The position numbers and the translations under genes were made by a program. A model generated the notes under the pieces. The model was not told the origin of the DNA. It saw only the letters and a program-made list of their open reading frames with translations, and did not search any database. Below are positions 1 to 5,207 of a DNA stretch of 5,207 nucleotides, in pieces (position 1 is the first letter of the stretch; every line of letters starts with the position of its first letter). The stretch covers positions 1 to 5,207 of the forward strand of contig JANWHV010000202.1 in NCBI GenBank assembly GCA_025450255.1, written 5' to 3'. This stretch comes from Chloroflexota bacterium (GTDB lineage Bacteria; Chloroflexota; UBA5177; JANWHV01).

Positions 1-768
1 CACGGTGATCGGCGCGGTCTGCACCCCTGGGTGCAGAATGGTGATGAAGCTCTGGTCGCCGCCAGGGCCGTTGCTGCCATAGGCGAGACGCAACTCGGAA
101 GTGGGGGTGGTAAATCCGCCGCTGACCGTGGAGCCGAACTTCGCGGAGCCCTGGCCGGCGCCGAAGTATTCGACGCGTTCGGGCACGATTGGCTGGTCGC
201 TGGAGATCAGCAAGCCAACGGACTTGGCGGTATTGCCCAGATTAAGAGCGCGAATATTGCTCGTGGCGCGGCTCTGGGCCGGCACGATAAGCTGAACCGT
301 CGCGGCGCCCCCGGCCGTGATCGACTCGGGCGCGAGGGACACTTTGACCGTGGCCTGGCTTGTGGAGGGATTGAGTATCGTCAAGTACTCCTGAAATGAG
401 GATCCCGTATAGCCTTCGGGGAATCCCCAGGCCAGCGCCGGCGCCGTGGCCGCGGCCGTGGCGCTGCCGTCGAGGCGTTGTCCGGACGCCGTTATTCTGT
501 CGATGGTCCGGCTTGCCGTAAACGGCTGGCTCGACTGTATTGAAGCGGCGACAAGGCGATCCGGGCCCACGTCCGCGTTGACCGACTCGCGGAGAACGCT
601 CGCGGCGGGGACGGAACGGTTGACGACGATTGGCGCGCTGCCTTGCAAGTAATAGGTGATGGTTATGGGGTTCGCGGACGACCCGACATTGAGCACATCC
701 AGCGATTCGGCGAACGATACCTTACTGTTCGCCGACGCCTGCCCGGTGTAACCCTCGGCAAAATAGGC
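1..768 (-). repeat. Protein-level repeat region, units A, B and part of C (short paralogue)
   Basis: This stretch encodes residues 249-504. Unit A opens with FAEGYTG and continues with a 'FxExLxVLN' strand. Unit B opens with the similar FPEGYTG and 'QEYLTILNP', and unit C has 'QSFITILHP'. Each unit is roughly 100-110 residues of alternating beta-type sequence. Unit B ends with a 'SSDxPIVxERVEYFG' strand, a form I associate with DUF5719-like surface repeats; that family assignment is from memory of its style and needs a profile search. The repeats are diverged at DNA level, so they are ancient domain duplications rather than a tandem DNA array. Confidence 0.7.
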
Positions 769-1512
769 CAAGAAGCCGGCGACGGCGGTTGGGACAGGGG
801 TCGGCGCGGGCGTGGTAGCCGGAGTCGAGGTGGGAACCGACACCGGTTGGCTATATGCCGATGCAATGGTGATGGACGTTGATGCGGTCAACTCCCCATC
901 GCTTGCTACCAGCGTGGTGGGGCCCTGGGGCGCATTGCCGGGAATAAGCACGAGGGCGACGAACGAGCCAAAAAGATTGCATACCACAAGCTCGTTGCCC
1001 GCGACGCCGGCAGGTTGGCCGCCCACGGTGAAGGTCATCGTATTGTTGGACGTGAAGCCGGCGCCCAGGATCTGAATGGAGCTTCCGGCCGGCGTGGAGG
1101 TAGCGCTTATGCTAATGGTCGGCCCGAGCGTAACCGTGGCGGAAATTGTCACGCCGTTTACGGTAACGAAGACGGTGTCTCCGCCCGGCGCCGCCTGGAG
1201 CGGCAGGGCGACCACGACATGCAGCGAGCCGTCCGCCGCGGTCTGCGACTTGCCGATTGGAATGCCCGCGTACGAGTTCGTGACATCCTGAAAATTGACG
1301 GCGGCGTACGCGCTGGGCGCGAACGTACCGGCTGGGGCCGAGATCGTAACGGTCGCGCCCGGCACGGTGACGGATGGTGAAATTTGCAGGGCCGAGGCGA
1401 GAGGCTGTCGCGAAGAGCCTGGCCACGCGGCATGGGTGCGCGGCACTACCGGCAACAGCAGCAATGCTGAGATCACAAGCAGACGGATCAGCGCGTTTAT
1501 ACGACGTGTCAT
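1..1512 (-). CDS. Exported Ig-like/LNP-repeat surface protein, short paralogue (C-terminus outside window)
   Basis: The minus-strand frame is open from the ATG at 1512 to the left edge: 504 codons, no stop. An in-frame TGA at 1527-1525 leaves this ATG as the furthest upstream start. Residues 1-28 form a signal peptide (two Arg, a Leu/Ile/Val core at 11-23, likely cleavage after Thr-His-Ala28), so the protein should be exported. Two Ig-like domains follow (about 41-127 and 130-218; the second holds the IPT/TIG-like 'ILGAGF' turn), then a Thr/Pro spacer (222-244) and beta-rich repeats: unit A 249-350, unit B 362-470, unit C from 474, cut by the edge. Signatures include FAEGYTG, VNADVGPD (311-318), GQRLDGS (344-350), ERVEYFG (445-451) and KFGSTVS (458-464). 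It aligns with the C-terminal two thirds of the neighbour at 4405-1682; if colinear, about 190 residues are missing. There is one Cys (179). No catalytic motif is visible. A structural or adhesive envelope role is inference; the molecular function is unknown. Confidence 0.9.
   Translation of the reverse strand, partial: MTRRINALIRLLVISALLLLPVVPRTHAAWPGSSRQPLASALQISPSVTVPGATVTISAPAGTFAPSAYAAVNFQDVTNSYAGIPIGKSQTAADGSLHVVVALPLQAAPGGDTVFVTVNGVTISATVTLGPTISISATSTPAGSSIQILGAGFTSNNTMTFTVGGQPAGVAGNELVVCNLFGSFVALVLIPGNAPQGPTTLVASDGELTASTSITIASAYSQPVSVPTSTPATTPAPTPVPTAVAGFLAYFAEGYTGQASANSKVSFAESLDVLNVGSSANPITITYYLQGSAPIVVNRSVPAASVLRESVNADVGPDRLVAASIQSSQPFTASRTIDRITASGQRLDGSATAAATAPALAWGFPEGYTGSSFQEYLTILNPSTSQATVKVSLAPESITAGGAATVQLIVPAQSRATSNIRALNLGNTAKSVGLLISSDQPIVPERVEYFGAGQGSAKFGSTVSGGFTTPTSELRLAYGSNGPGGDQSFITILHPGVQTAPITV
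781..849 (-). repeat. Thr/Pro-rich spacer coding segment (short paralogue)
   Basis: This encodes residues 222-244, which are almost entirely Pro, Thr, Ser, Ala and Val with repeated Thr-Pro pairs. Such stretches are flexible and often O-glycosylated linkers in secreted bacterial proteins. Here it separates the two Ig-like domains from the LNP-type repeats, in the same position as the second spacer of the longer paralogue. Glycosylation is an inference only. Confidence 0.75.
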
Positions 1513-1514
1513 GG

Positions 1515-1520
1515 TTTCCT
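1515..1520 (-). promoter_or_regulatory. Weak ribosome binding site for the short paralogue
   Basis: On the minus strand AGGAAA lies directly upstream of the ATG at 1512. Only four bases separate its AGGA core from the start codon, which is tighter than the usual 5-9. It is the only purine-rich match in front of the only usable ATG and therefore supports that start, but initiation may be weaker than for the neighbouring paralogue, which has a longer and better-spaced site. Confidence 0.5.
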
Positions 1521-1598
1521 GTTCTCATTCATGTGGAACTTCGCGGCCGGCGGGCACAATGCCCTGCCGCTCGGTCGTGATAGTGCCGCTGCCTGACG

Positions 1599-1610
1599 GC
1601 CCGAACGGGC
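1599..1610 (-). other. Small secondary hairpin in the intergenic gap
   Basis: This is a perfect 5-bp inverted repeat, GCCCG and CGGGC, separated by two bases (equivalently a 4-bp stem with a 4-base loop). It lies 19 bases beyond the larger 12-bp hairpin in the direction of transcription. It may contribute to a two-part terminator or to leader structure of the downstream gene. A stem this short is common by chance in GC-rich DNA, so its significance is doubtful. Confidence 0.3.
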
Positions 1611-1629
1611 GCGCGCCGCTGACAACGCG

Positions 1630-1657
1630 AGGTCCGGCGCCGGGCGGCGCCGGACCT
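1630..1657 (-). terminator. Perfect 12-bp hairpin after the long paralogue, possible terminator without U-tract
   Basis: The arms are AGGTCCGGCGCC (1630-1641) and GGCGCCGGACCT (1646-1657), perfectly complementary, with a four-base loop at 1642-1645. On the minus-strand transcript it starts 24 nt after the TAA of the 907-residue gene and 118 nt before the next start codon. The stem is very GC-rich and would be stable. The following bases (CGCGTTGTC) are not a U-tract, so it does not fit a classical Rho-independent terminator. Alternatives are a 3'-end stabiliser, a non-canonical terminator of a high-GC organism, or a dispersed palindromic repeat. Confidence 0.5.
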
Positions 1658-1681
1658 AGCAACCGCGAGCGATCAGCTTCT

Positions 1682-4405
1682 TTAGGAAGGTACCCCAACG
1701 TCCTCGGTCGCGGATAGTCCATCGATGGTCATGCCCACTGACGCGGCCATGAACGATCCGATCACGCCTGGCGCCAGCTTGATCTCGGCGCCGACCGGCC
1801 CGCTAGGCACCGTACCCGCTGTGTCCTGACTGGCATTTATGGTCGTGATGCCGCCGGCGGGGACGGTGTATTGGGCCTGCGTTGCGGCGCCGGCCACGCC
1901 AAAATACTGTACGGCGACCTGGATTGGGGCAGCCGAGGTATTCAGCACATAGAGGCTCTGCTTGACCGAACCTCCGTCCGCAAGCCCGGTGGTCAGGTCA
2001 GAGATGAACGCGTCTGACGACGGCATGCCGTTTCCCTTGAAGACCACGCCCGGGTGCGTGGCGTCGTTTGGCGAGCCGCCAAAGTATTGCGCGGACTCCG
2101 CGAAAAATGGACCCGTGCCGTTGACCGACACGCTGAATGGACCAACGGCGGCGCTGCCGAGCGCAACGTTGGCGACGATGGTGGCACGAGTGCCGGAAGC
2201 CACGTTAACGACAACCGGTTGGCCGATGGCGTGGCCCGCCGCGTCGCTGAAATTGGCTACCACCTGGATGGAACCGGGCTGCGAACTCGGATTCATCACC
2301 GTAATGTAATCCTGATCGCCGACCGCCTGCGCGACGCCATGTATATCCGGCGCCGAGCCGCCTGAACTGCCAAAGGCAAATCGCGCCTGGGATGTCGCGG
2401 TCGCGCTTCCCTGGCTGACCGTCGAGCCAAACTTTCCGGAGCCGGCTCCCGAGCCGAAGTATTCGACCCGCTCGGCCACTACGGGGATGTCGCTGCTGAC
2501 GATCATGCCGACGGAGCGGGCGGTATTGCCCTGGTTCAAGGCGCGAATGTTCGCGGTAATCCTGCCAAACGCGGGGACCGGAAGGGTGAGCGTGCGGGCG
2601 CCTACCGCGCTACTCGCCTGCGGCGCCAGAAGGACCGTCACGTTCGCCTGGCTGGAGTTCGGGTTCAACAGGGTAAGGTATTCCTGGTAACTGATGCCCG
2701 TATAACCCTCGGCGAAGCCCCAGGTCGTGGAAGGCGCGCCGGCAGGCTGGGTGGTACTGCCGTCGAGACGCTGGCCGGTAGGTGAGATGCGCGTCATGGT
2801 GCGCGTTACGACAAGCCGTTGCTGGGAGGTCACGATGGCGGCCACGATTTGGTCCGGGCCGACGTCGGTATTGACCGGCTCTCTGGTAATAGACGACCCG
2901 GCTATCGCGCGGTTGACGACGATCGGCGTGGTTTTCCCCTGTAGATAGTAGGTAATGGTTGCCGATGCCTGACTGGCGGCGGGGTTCAGAATGTTCAGAA
3001 CCTCAGTGAAGGTGGCCTTGCCATTGGATGCCGCCAGGCCGGTATACCCTTCGGCGAACGCCGCGGTCGTCGTCGCGCCAGTGTTGAAGCCGCCTGGTGT
3101 GGCCGTTGGCGTAACCGACGGCGTGGCGGAAGCGGTGGCGGTGAGCGTGGCAGTCGGCGTCACGGTGGTGGGAAGCAGCGTGAAGCTCGCGGTCGCCGAT
3201 TGCGACCCCGTGCTGTTCGAGGCGGTAATGCCGGTCTGGCCAGGGAACAGCCCGCTAGCGGGGAGCGTGAGAATCGCGTCAAAGTGGCCCTGTCCGTTGG
3301 TCGAAACGGGAGTACTGGTGTTGAACGGGGTAAAGCCGATTGAGAAGCTCATGGCGGTGAATGGGCTATAGCCGTCGCCGATCACCTCGATCTGGCCGCC
3401 TATGGCCACGGACGTCGGTATCACGGTGATAGTTTGCGTGACGAAGTAGACGCCCGTTGCCGTGGACGACCCGGCGCTCGCGGAAATCGTGGCGTTTCCC
3501 GCCGTCGCCTGGGCTGGAAGGCTGAAGGACACGTTGAGCGAGCCATCGGTAAGCGAGGAGGTGGATGGGAGCGCGTTGACATTATTGTTGGCGTCGGTAA
3601 ACAACATGGTAACGAATTGATTGGGGCTAAATGTGCTGGCCGGCGCCGTCACCTGCACGCCAAACTTTCCGGGCGGTCCGCTGGTTGGGATTACGGTCAG
3701 CGCGCCATTGGCAACCACGGTGCCTGTAGGCGTGGCGGTGACGGTGGCCGTCGCCGTCGCCGTTGAAGTAGGGGTAGGCGTGGCCGACGTTACGGTGAAC
3801 GTCGCAAGTGCGGCACCTACGCTGTCACTTGCTTGAATCGTATAAGAGGCGACAGGAGTCCCGATCGGGATGAGAATATTCGCCGTGAAGTCACCGTTTG
3901 GACTTGTATTTGCTTGTGCGGTAGCCAAGGTTCCGAGTAGCGCGATCGAGATGAGCGATCCTGCCTGAAAGCCCGCACCGGATACCGTAGTCGTCGACCC
4001 AGCAGTTCCCGATGCTGGGTTCAGTGATATGGCAGAGGTAACTGCAAAGTTATATGGCCCAGGCGCATGATTGTTGCCGCTCTGGACTGTTAGCGAATAA
4101 GTTCCACGGGGAATGTTCGGGATTTGTATGTTGGCAGTGAATGCGCCTTGGCCATCGGCAGTTCCGCCGCCAACCGTCAGCCCGAACATAAATACGCTGA
4201 AAATGGCCGTATTTGGCAGTGATCCCGGCGCTCCTGAAATGGTTGCATTCGAACCAGGCGGCCCCGAACTGGGAGTAATGGCGGTGACCGTTGCCGCCTT
4301 CGCTTCGTGCATCCACCAGCCATGCGAGATAGGCAGGGCCTGAACGAGCAGAACGACGACCAGGAGAAGAGCCGGGATGCCACGGGAGATGGTTCGTTTT
4401 CTCAT
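1682..4405 (-). CDS. Exported multidomain surface protein with four Ig-like domains and four LNP-type repeats, 907 aa
   Basis: This gene is complete, from ATG at 4405 to TAA at 1684-1682. Residues 1-37 form a signal peptide: basic start (MRKR), a Leu/Val-rich core at 12-24, a Trp-Trp pair at 30-31 and an Ala-Lys-Ala cleavage site before 38. Mature domains: Ig-like 1 (about 38-124) and 2 (125-206), both opening with IPT/TIG-like 'PxSGxxGS' turns; Thr/Pro spacer 208-232; Ig-like 3 (233-323) and 4 (324-410); Thr/Pro spacer 412-437; then four beta-rich units at about 446-548, 561-665, 674-785 and 797-903. Unit A and B signatures are FAEGYTG, VNTDVGPD (511-518), GQRLDGS (544-550), ERVEYFG (645-651) and KFGSTVS (658-664). 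I see no cysteine, no enzyme motif, no LPxTG or PEP-CTERM signal and no C-terminal membrane segment; it ends in GVPS. It should therefore be released or held in the envelope non-covalently. A structural or adhesive role is inference. The next gene downstream is a shorter paralogue. Confidence 0.93.
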   Translation of the reverse strand: MRKRTISRGIPALLLVVVLLVQALPISHGWWMHEAKAATVTAITPSSGPPGSNATISGAPGSLPNTAIFSVFMFGLTVGGGTADGQGAFTANIQIPNIPRGTYSLTVQSGNNHAPGPYNFAVTSAISLNPASGTAGSTTTVSGAGFQAGSLISIALLGTLATAQANTSPNGDFTANILIPIGTPVASYTIQASDSVGAALATFTVTSATPTPTSTATATATVTATPTGTVVANGALTVIPTSGPPGKFGVQVTAPASTFSPNQFVTMLFTDANNNVNALPSTSSLTDGSLNVSFSLPAQATAGNATISASAGSSTATGVYFVTQTITVIPTSVAIGGQIEVIGDGYSPFTAMSFSIGFTPFNTSTPVSTNGQGHFDAILTLPASGLFPGQTGITASNSTGSQSATASFTLLPTTVTPTATLTATASATPSVTPTATPGGFNTGATTTAAFAEGYTGLAASNGKATFTEVLNILNPAASQASATITYYLQGKTTPIVVNRAIAGSSITREPVNTDVGPDQIVAAIVTSQQRLVVTRTMTRISPTGQRLDGSTTQPAGAPSTTWGFAEGYTGISYQEYLTLLNPNSSQANVTVLLAPQASSAVGARTLTLPVPAFGRITANIRALNQGNTARSVGMIVSSDIPVVAERVEYFGSGAGSGKFGSTVSQGSATATSQARFAFGSSGGSAPDIHGVAQAVGDQDYITVMNPSSQPGSIQVVANFSDAAGHAIGQPVVVNVASGTRATIVANVALGSAAVGPFSVSVNGTGPFFAESAQYFGGSPNDATHPGVVFKGNGMPSSDAFISDLTTGLADGGSVKQSLYVLNTSAAPIQVAVQYFGVAGAATQAQYTVPAGGITTINASQDTAGTVPSGPVGAEIKLAPGVIGSFMAASVGMTIDGLSATEDVGVPS
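1697..3070 (-). repeat. Four-unit protein repeat region of the long paralogue
   Basis: This encodes residues 446-903 as four related units of about 100-110 residues. Openings are FAEGYTG...FTEVLNILNP (A), FAEGYTG...QEYLTLLNP (B), FAFGSSG...QDYITVMNP (C) and TTGLADG...QSLYVLNTS (D). Each unit also has a central hydrophobic strand and a closing strand such as SSDIPVVAERVEYFG (B) or GPFFAESAQYFG (C). Units A and B resemble each other most in the opening motif; D is the most diverged and lacks the aromatic closing motif. The pattern suggests serial beta-sandwich domains, resembling DUF5719-type repeats; that name is tentative. Confidence 0.7.
3095..3172 (-). repeat. Thr/Pro-rich spacer 2 coding segment (long paralogue)
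   Basis: Residues 412-437 are built from Thr, Ala, Pro, Ser and Val with repeated Thr-Ala and Thr-Pro steps. They join Ig-like domain 4 to the repeat region. The equivalent spacer in the short paralogue sits at the same domain boundary but has a different sequence. A flexible linker that may be O-glycosylated is the usual reading for such segments in secreted proteins. Confidence 0.75.
3716..3784 (-). repeat. Thr/Pro-rich spacer 1 coding segment (long paralogue)
   Basis: Residues 208-232 consist of Thr-Pro, Thr-Ala and Thr-Val steps. They join Ig-like domains 1-2 to domains 3-4. The short paralogue has no counterpart because it lacks this spacer together with domains 1-2. At DNA level the segment is a near-repeat of GTGGC- and GTCGCC-type hexamers on the plus strand, which could allow length change by slippage. 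Confidence 0.75.
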
Positions 4406-4414
4406 ACCGTCTGG

Positions 4415-4422
4415 CCCCTTTC
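4415..4422 (-). promoter_or_regulatory. Strong ribosome binding site for the 907-residue gene
   Basis: On the minus strand GAAAGGGG lies nine bases upstream of the ATG at 4405. It is purine-only, close to the Shine-Dalgarno consensus and well spaced, and it fixes the start directly in front of a textbook signal peptide. It is a better site than that of the downstream paralogue. Confidence 0.7.
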
Positions 4423-4488
4423 AAATCGGGCGGCATATCGTCCAGCCCGGTGCGTGGTCTTACGGGACGGCTTCTCCGTAACGTATGC

Positions 4489-4501
4489 TTGGCGCGGCCA
4501 A
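4489..4501 (-). promoter_or_regulatory. Small dyad upstream of the 907-residue gene, possible operator
   Basis: TTGGC and GCCAA flank a three-base centre, giving a perfect 13-base hyphenated dyad 83 bases before the start codon. On the minus strand it is followed by CATACGTTAC, a poor -10-like stretch. A repressor or activator site is possible, but a dyad of this size also occurs by chance in GC-rich DNA, and no convincing -35/-10 pair could be assigned. Confidence 0.25.
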
Positions 4502-4521
4502 TCCTCCGGGACGTGTATGCG

Positions 4522-4542
4522 GCCGGCAAGCGGTTTGCCGGC
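4522..4542. other. Perfect 8-bp hairpin in the 257-nt gap
   Basis: GCCGGCAA (4522-4529) and TTGCCGGC (4535-4542) pair perfectly around a five-base loop. It lies 116 bases upstream of the 907-residue gene's start and 120 bases beyond the stop of the HAM1-like gene. It has no U-tract on the minus strand. It could be a second terminator element for the HAM1-like gene, or a leader structure if transcription of the exported-protein gene starts upstream of it. Which applies cannot be decided from sequence alone. Confidence 0.4.
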
Positions 4543-4621
4543 TCAATCTTGCCAGAGGATAGCACACCTGAGTACCGGAAGGGAACACGCGCCGCGCCGC
4601 CTCCCCACATCCGCGATTCGC

Positions 4622-4644
4622 GACCGGCGCCATGCCGGCCGGTC
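4622..4644 (-). terminator. Hairpin just after the HAM1-like gene, possible terminator without U-tract
   Basis: GACCGGC (4622-4628) and GCCGGTC (4638-4644) form a 7-bp stem around a nine-base loop; an alternative CCGGC/GCCGG stem uses some of the same bases. On the minus strand it begins 18 nt after the TAG at 4665-4663. The next bases are GCGAATCGCGG, not a U-tract. Its position resembles that of the 12-bp hairpin behind the 907-residue gene, so both may be non-canonical terminators of this genome. Confidence 0.4.
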
Positions 4645-4662
4645 AAGGTCAGGCGAGCGCGG

Positions 4663-5207
4663 CTATGAACCCTGGCGCGGGCTCATTGCCGGTGTGGGAT
4701 CGCCACGTATGCCGTCGACCGCATCGCCCAGCGCGCTCAGATACGCGCGTATGTCACGGCGAAGGCGCGGCCAGACCGTCCCCAGTTCTTCAAGCTGCCG
4801 CGCGTCGAGATCGCGATACAGGGCGCCCGCGGCGGGATAGTAACGCACGGCCTCGGTCCAGAATTCCGTTCGCTCGCCGTCCGGCACATACGTTTCGACT
4901 ATATAGCCGCCGTCGCCCTCCTCTGTCCAGACGCGCGGCTCGGCCTCGCCCGACGCGAACGCCACCGCCTCATGCCAGATCGCGTGGCGTGCCTCGCCGT
5001 GCAGCCCGTGCATGAGCGCCAGCAGATGGCGGGCGCGTTCAGCGTCGCCGGCGTCCGCGCCCGCGTTCCGCCTGGTTGTCACGGCGTTCCAGGCCGGGCC
5101 GAGCGCGGGAATGAGCAGCCCGCCGTCGGTCGCCAGCGCCGGCATGTTGCGCGCGGCGCGCGACCACGCCATTGCCTTGCCCGCCGCGTTCTCGGCAAAG
5201 TCGACTC
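4663..5207 (-). CDS. Diverged HAM1/RdgB-like nucleoside-triphosphate pyrophosphatase-fold protein (N-terminus outside window)
   Basis: The frame is open from the right edge to TAG at 4665-4663: 180 visible residues, numbered from the first complete codon. The ATG at 5172 is internal, because conserved family sequence lies upstream of it. Family features: FAENAAGKA (3-11) matches the ENAxxKA helix of RdgB (Lys53 in E. coli); ALATDGGLLIPALG (23-36) matches ALADDSGL...ALGG, keeping the second Asp (27, equivalent to catalytic Asp69) but with Thr for the first; then TRRNAG (44-49), like SARYAG. Members hydrolyse ITP, XTP and dITP to the monophosphate and pyrophosphate in the cytoplasm, keeping deaminated purines out of DNA. 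Two base-recognition motifs are altered: GGFGYDP is replaced by RTEFWTEA (112-119) and SHRG by a TVWPR stretch (143-147). Specificity may thus differ, or activity be lost. The missing N-terminus should carry the nucleotide-binding T/SxNxxK motif. Fold assignment is fairly secure; the substrate is uncertain. Confidence 0.75.
   Translation of the reverse strand, partial: VDFAENAAGKAMAWSRAARNMPALATDGGLLIPALGPAWNAVTTRRNAGADAGDAERARHLLALMHGLHGEARHAIWHEAVAFASGEAEPRVWTEEGDGGYIVETYVPDGERTEFWTEAVRYYPAAGALYRDLDARQLEELGTVWPRLRRDIRAYLSALGDAVDGIRGDPTPAMSPRQGS

Noticed and set aside
1112..1528. A 138-codon minus-strand frame overlapping the start of the short paralogue
   Set aside because: The alternative frame gives Arg/His-rich sequence, whereas the frame starting at 1512 gives a signal peptide and Ig-like domains homologous to the neighbour.
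1552..1564. GGGCA/TGCCC five-base inverted repeat in the leader of the short paralogue
   Set aside because: The stem is too short and too common in GC-rich sequence to support a regulatory call.
1513..1629. Sigma-70-like pieces (TTGTCA and TATCAC on the minus strand) as a promoter for the short paralogue
   Set aside because: The two elements are not at a workable spacing and each is a poor match. Co-transcription with the upstream paralogue or a separate promoter cannot be decided.
1295..1717. A 140-codon plus-strand frame across the 169-nt gap
   Set aside because: It is antisense to the signal peptide and first Ig-like domain of the short paralogue and to the end of the long one. There is no domain content or convincing ribosome site.
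3095..3784. Repeated GTGGC/GTCGCC-type DNA words as a tandem-repeat array or CRISPR-like element
   Set aside because: They are the codons of Thr/Pro/Ala spacers inside an intact reading frame, with no regular unit or spacer structure.
4612..4622. CGCGA-T-TCGCG palindrome beside the hairpin after the HAM1-like gene
   Set aside because: It is a five-base stem with a one-base centre that cannot fold as a hairpin. It could be a protein-binding dyad, but there is nothing else to support it.
4050..4646. A 198-codon minus-strand frame starting in the gap and overlapping the start of the 907-residue gene
   Set aside because: It is out of frame with the signal-peptide gene, has no recognisable domain, and its composition matches a frame-shifted reading of the real gene.
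4307..4840. A 177-codon plus-strand open frame spanning the 257-nt gap and both gene ends
   Set aside because: It overlaps two well-supported minus-strand genes. Its product is Arg/Ser-rich, low-complexity shadow sequence with no signal, domain or ribosome site. Long antisense frames are expected in GC-rich DNA.
4663..5172. ATG at 5172 as the true start of the HAM1-like gene
   Set aside because: The frame stays open to the window edge, and the eleven codons upstream encode FAENAAGKA, the conserved helix of the family, so the start lies outside the window.

Overview
The window is GC-rich. All three genes lie on the minus strand, so they read from the right edge of the window to the left. A secretory signal followed by bacterial Ig-like (IPT/TIG-type) domains, Thr/Pro-rich spacers and 'FAEGYTG ... 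YLTxLNP' repeats is a combination I associate with cell-surface proteins of Chloroflexota, and less often Actinomycetota. A GC-rich chloroflexotal chromosome is therefore my best guess. It is an inference from protein style, because no marker gene is present.

Layout in transcription order. (1) 5207-4663: the C-terminal 180 residues of a diverged HAM1/RdgB-like (non-canonical purine NTP pyrophosphatase fold) protein, whose N-terminus lies outside the window. (2) 4662-4406: a 257-nt gap with a hairpin just after the first gene's stop, a second perfect hairpin, and a small dyad upstream of the next gene. (3) 4405-1682: a complete 907-residue exported protein made of a signal peptide, two Ig-like domains, a Thr/Pro spacer, two more Ig-like domains, a second Thr/Pro spacer and four beta-rich repeat units. 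(4) 1681-1513: a 169-nt gap with a perfect 12-bp inverted repeat. (5) 1512-1: the first 504 residues of a paralogue of the 907-residue protein. It has its own signal peptide but only two Ig-like domains and one Thr/Pro spacer before the same repeat region. It runs off the left edge.

The two exported proteins are tandem duplicates with different numbers of Ig-like modules. Their repeat regions stay about 55-60% identical by eye, while the Ig-like parts are much less alike, so the C-terminal repeat region looks like the constrained part. Neither has a visible enzyme motif. The complete one has no C-terminal membrane anchor or sortase signal. The HAM1-like gene is probably an unrelated housekeeping or nucleotide-metabolism neighbour separated by its own terminator-like hairpin. 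I see no RNA genes, mobile elements, CRISPR arrays or defence genes. I do not see a clear new biological system; the points of interest are the modular paralogue pair and the altered active-site motifs of the HAM1-like protein.
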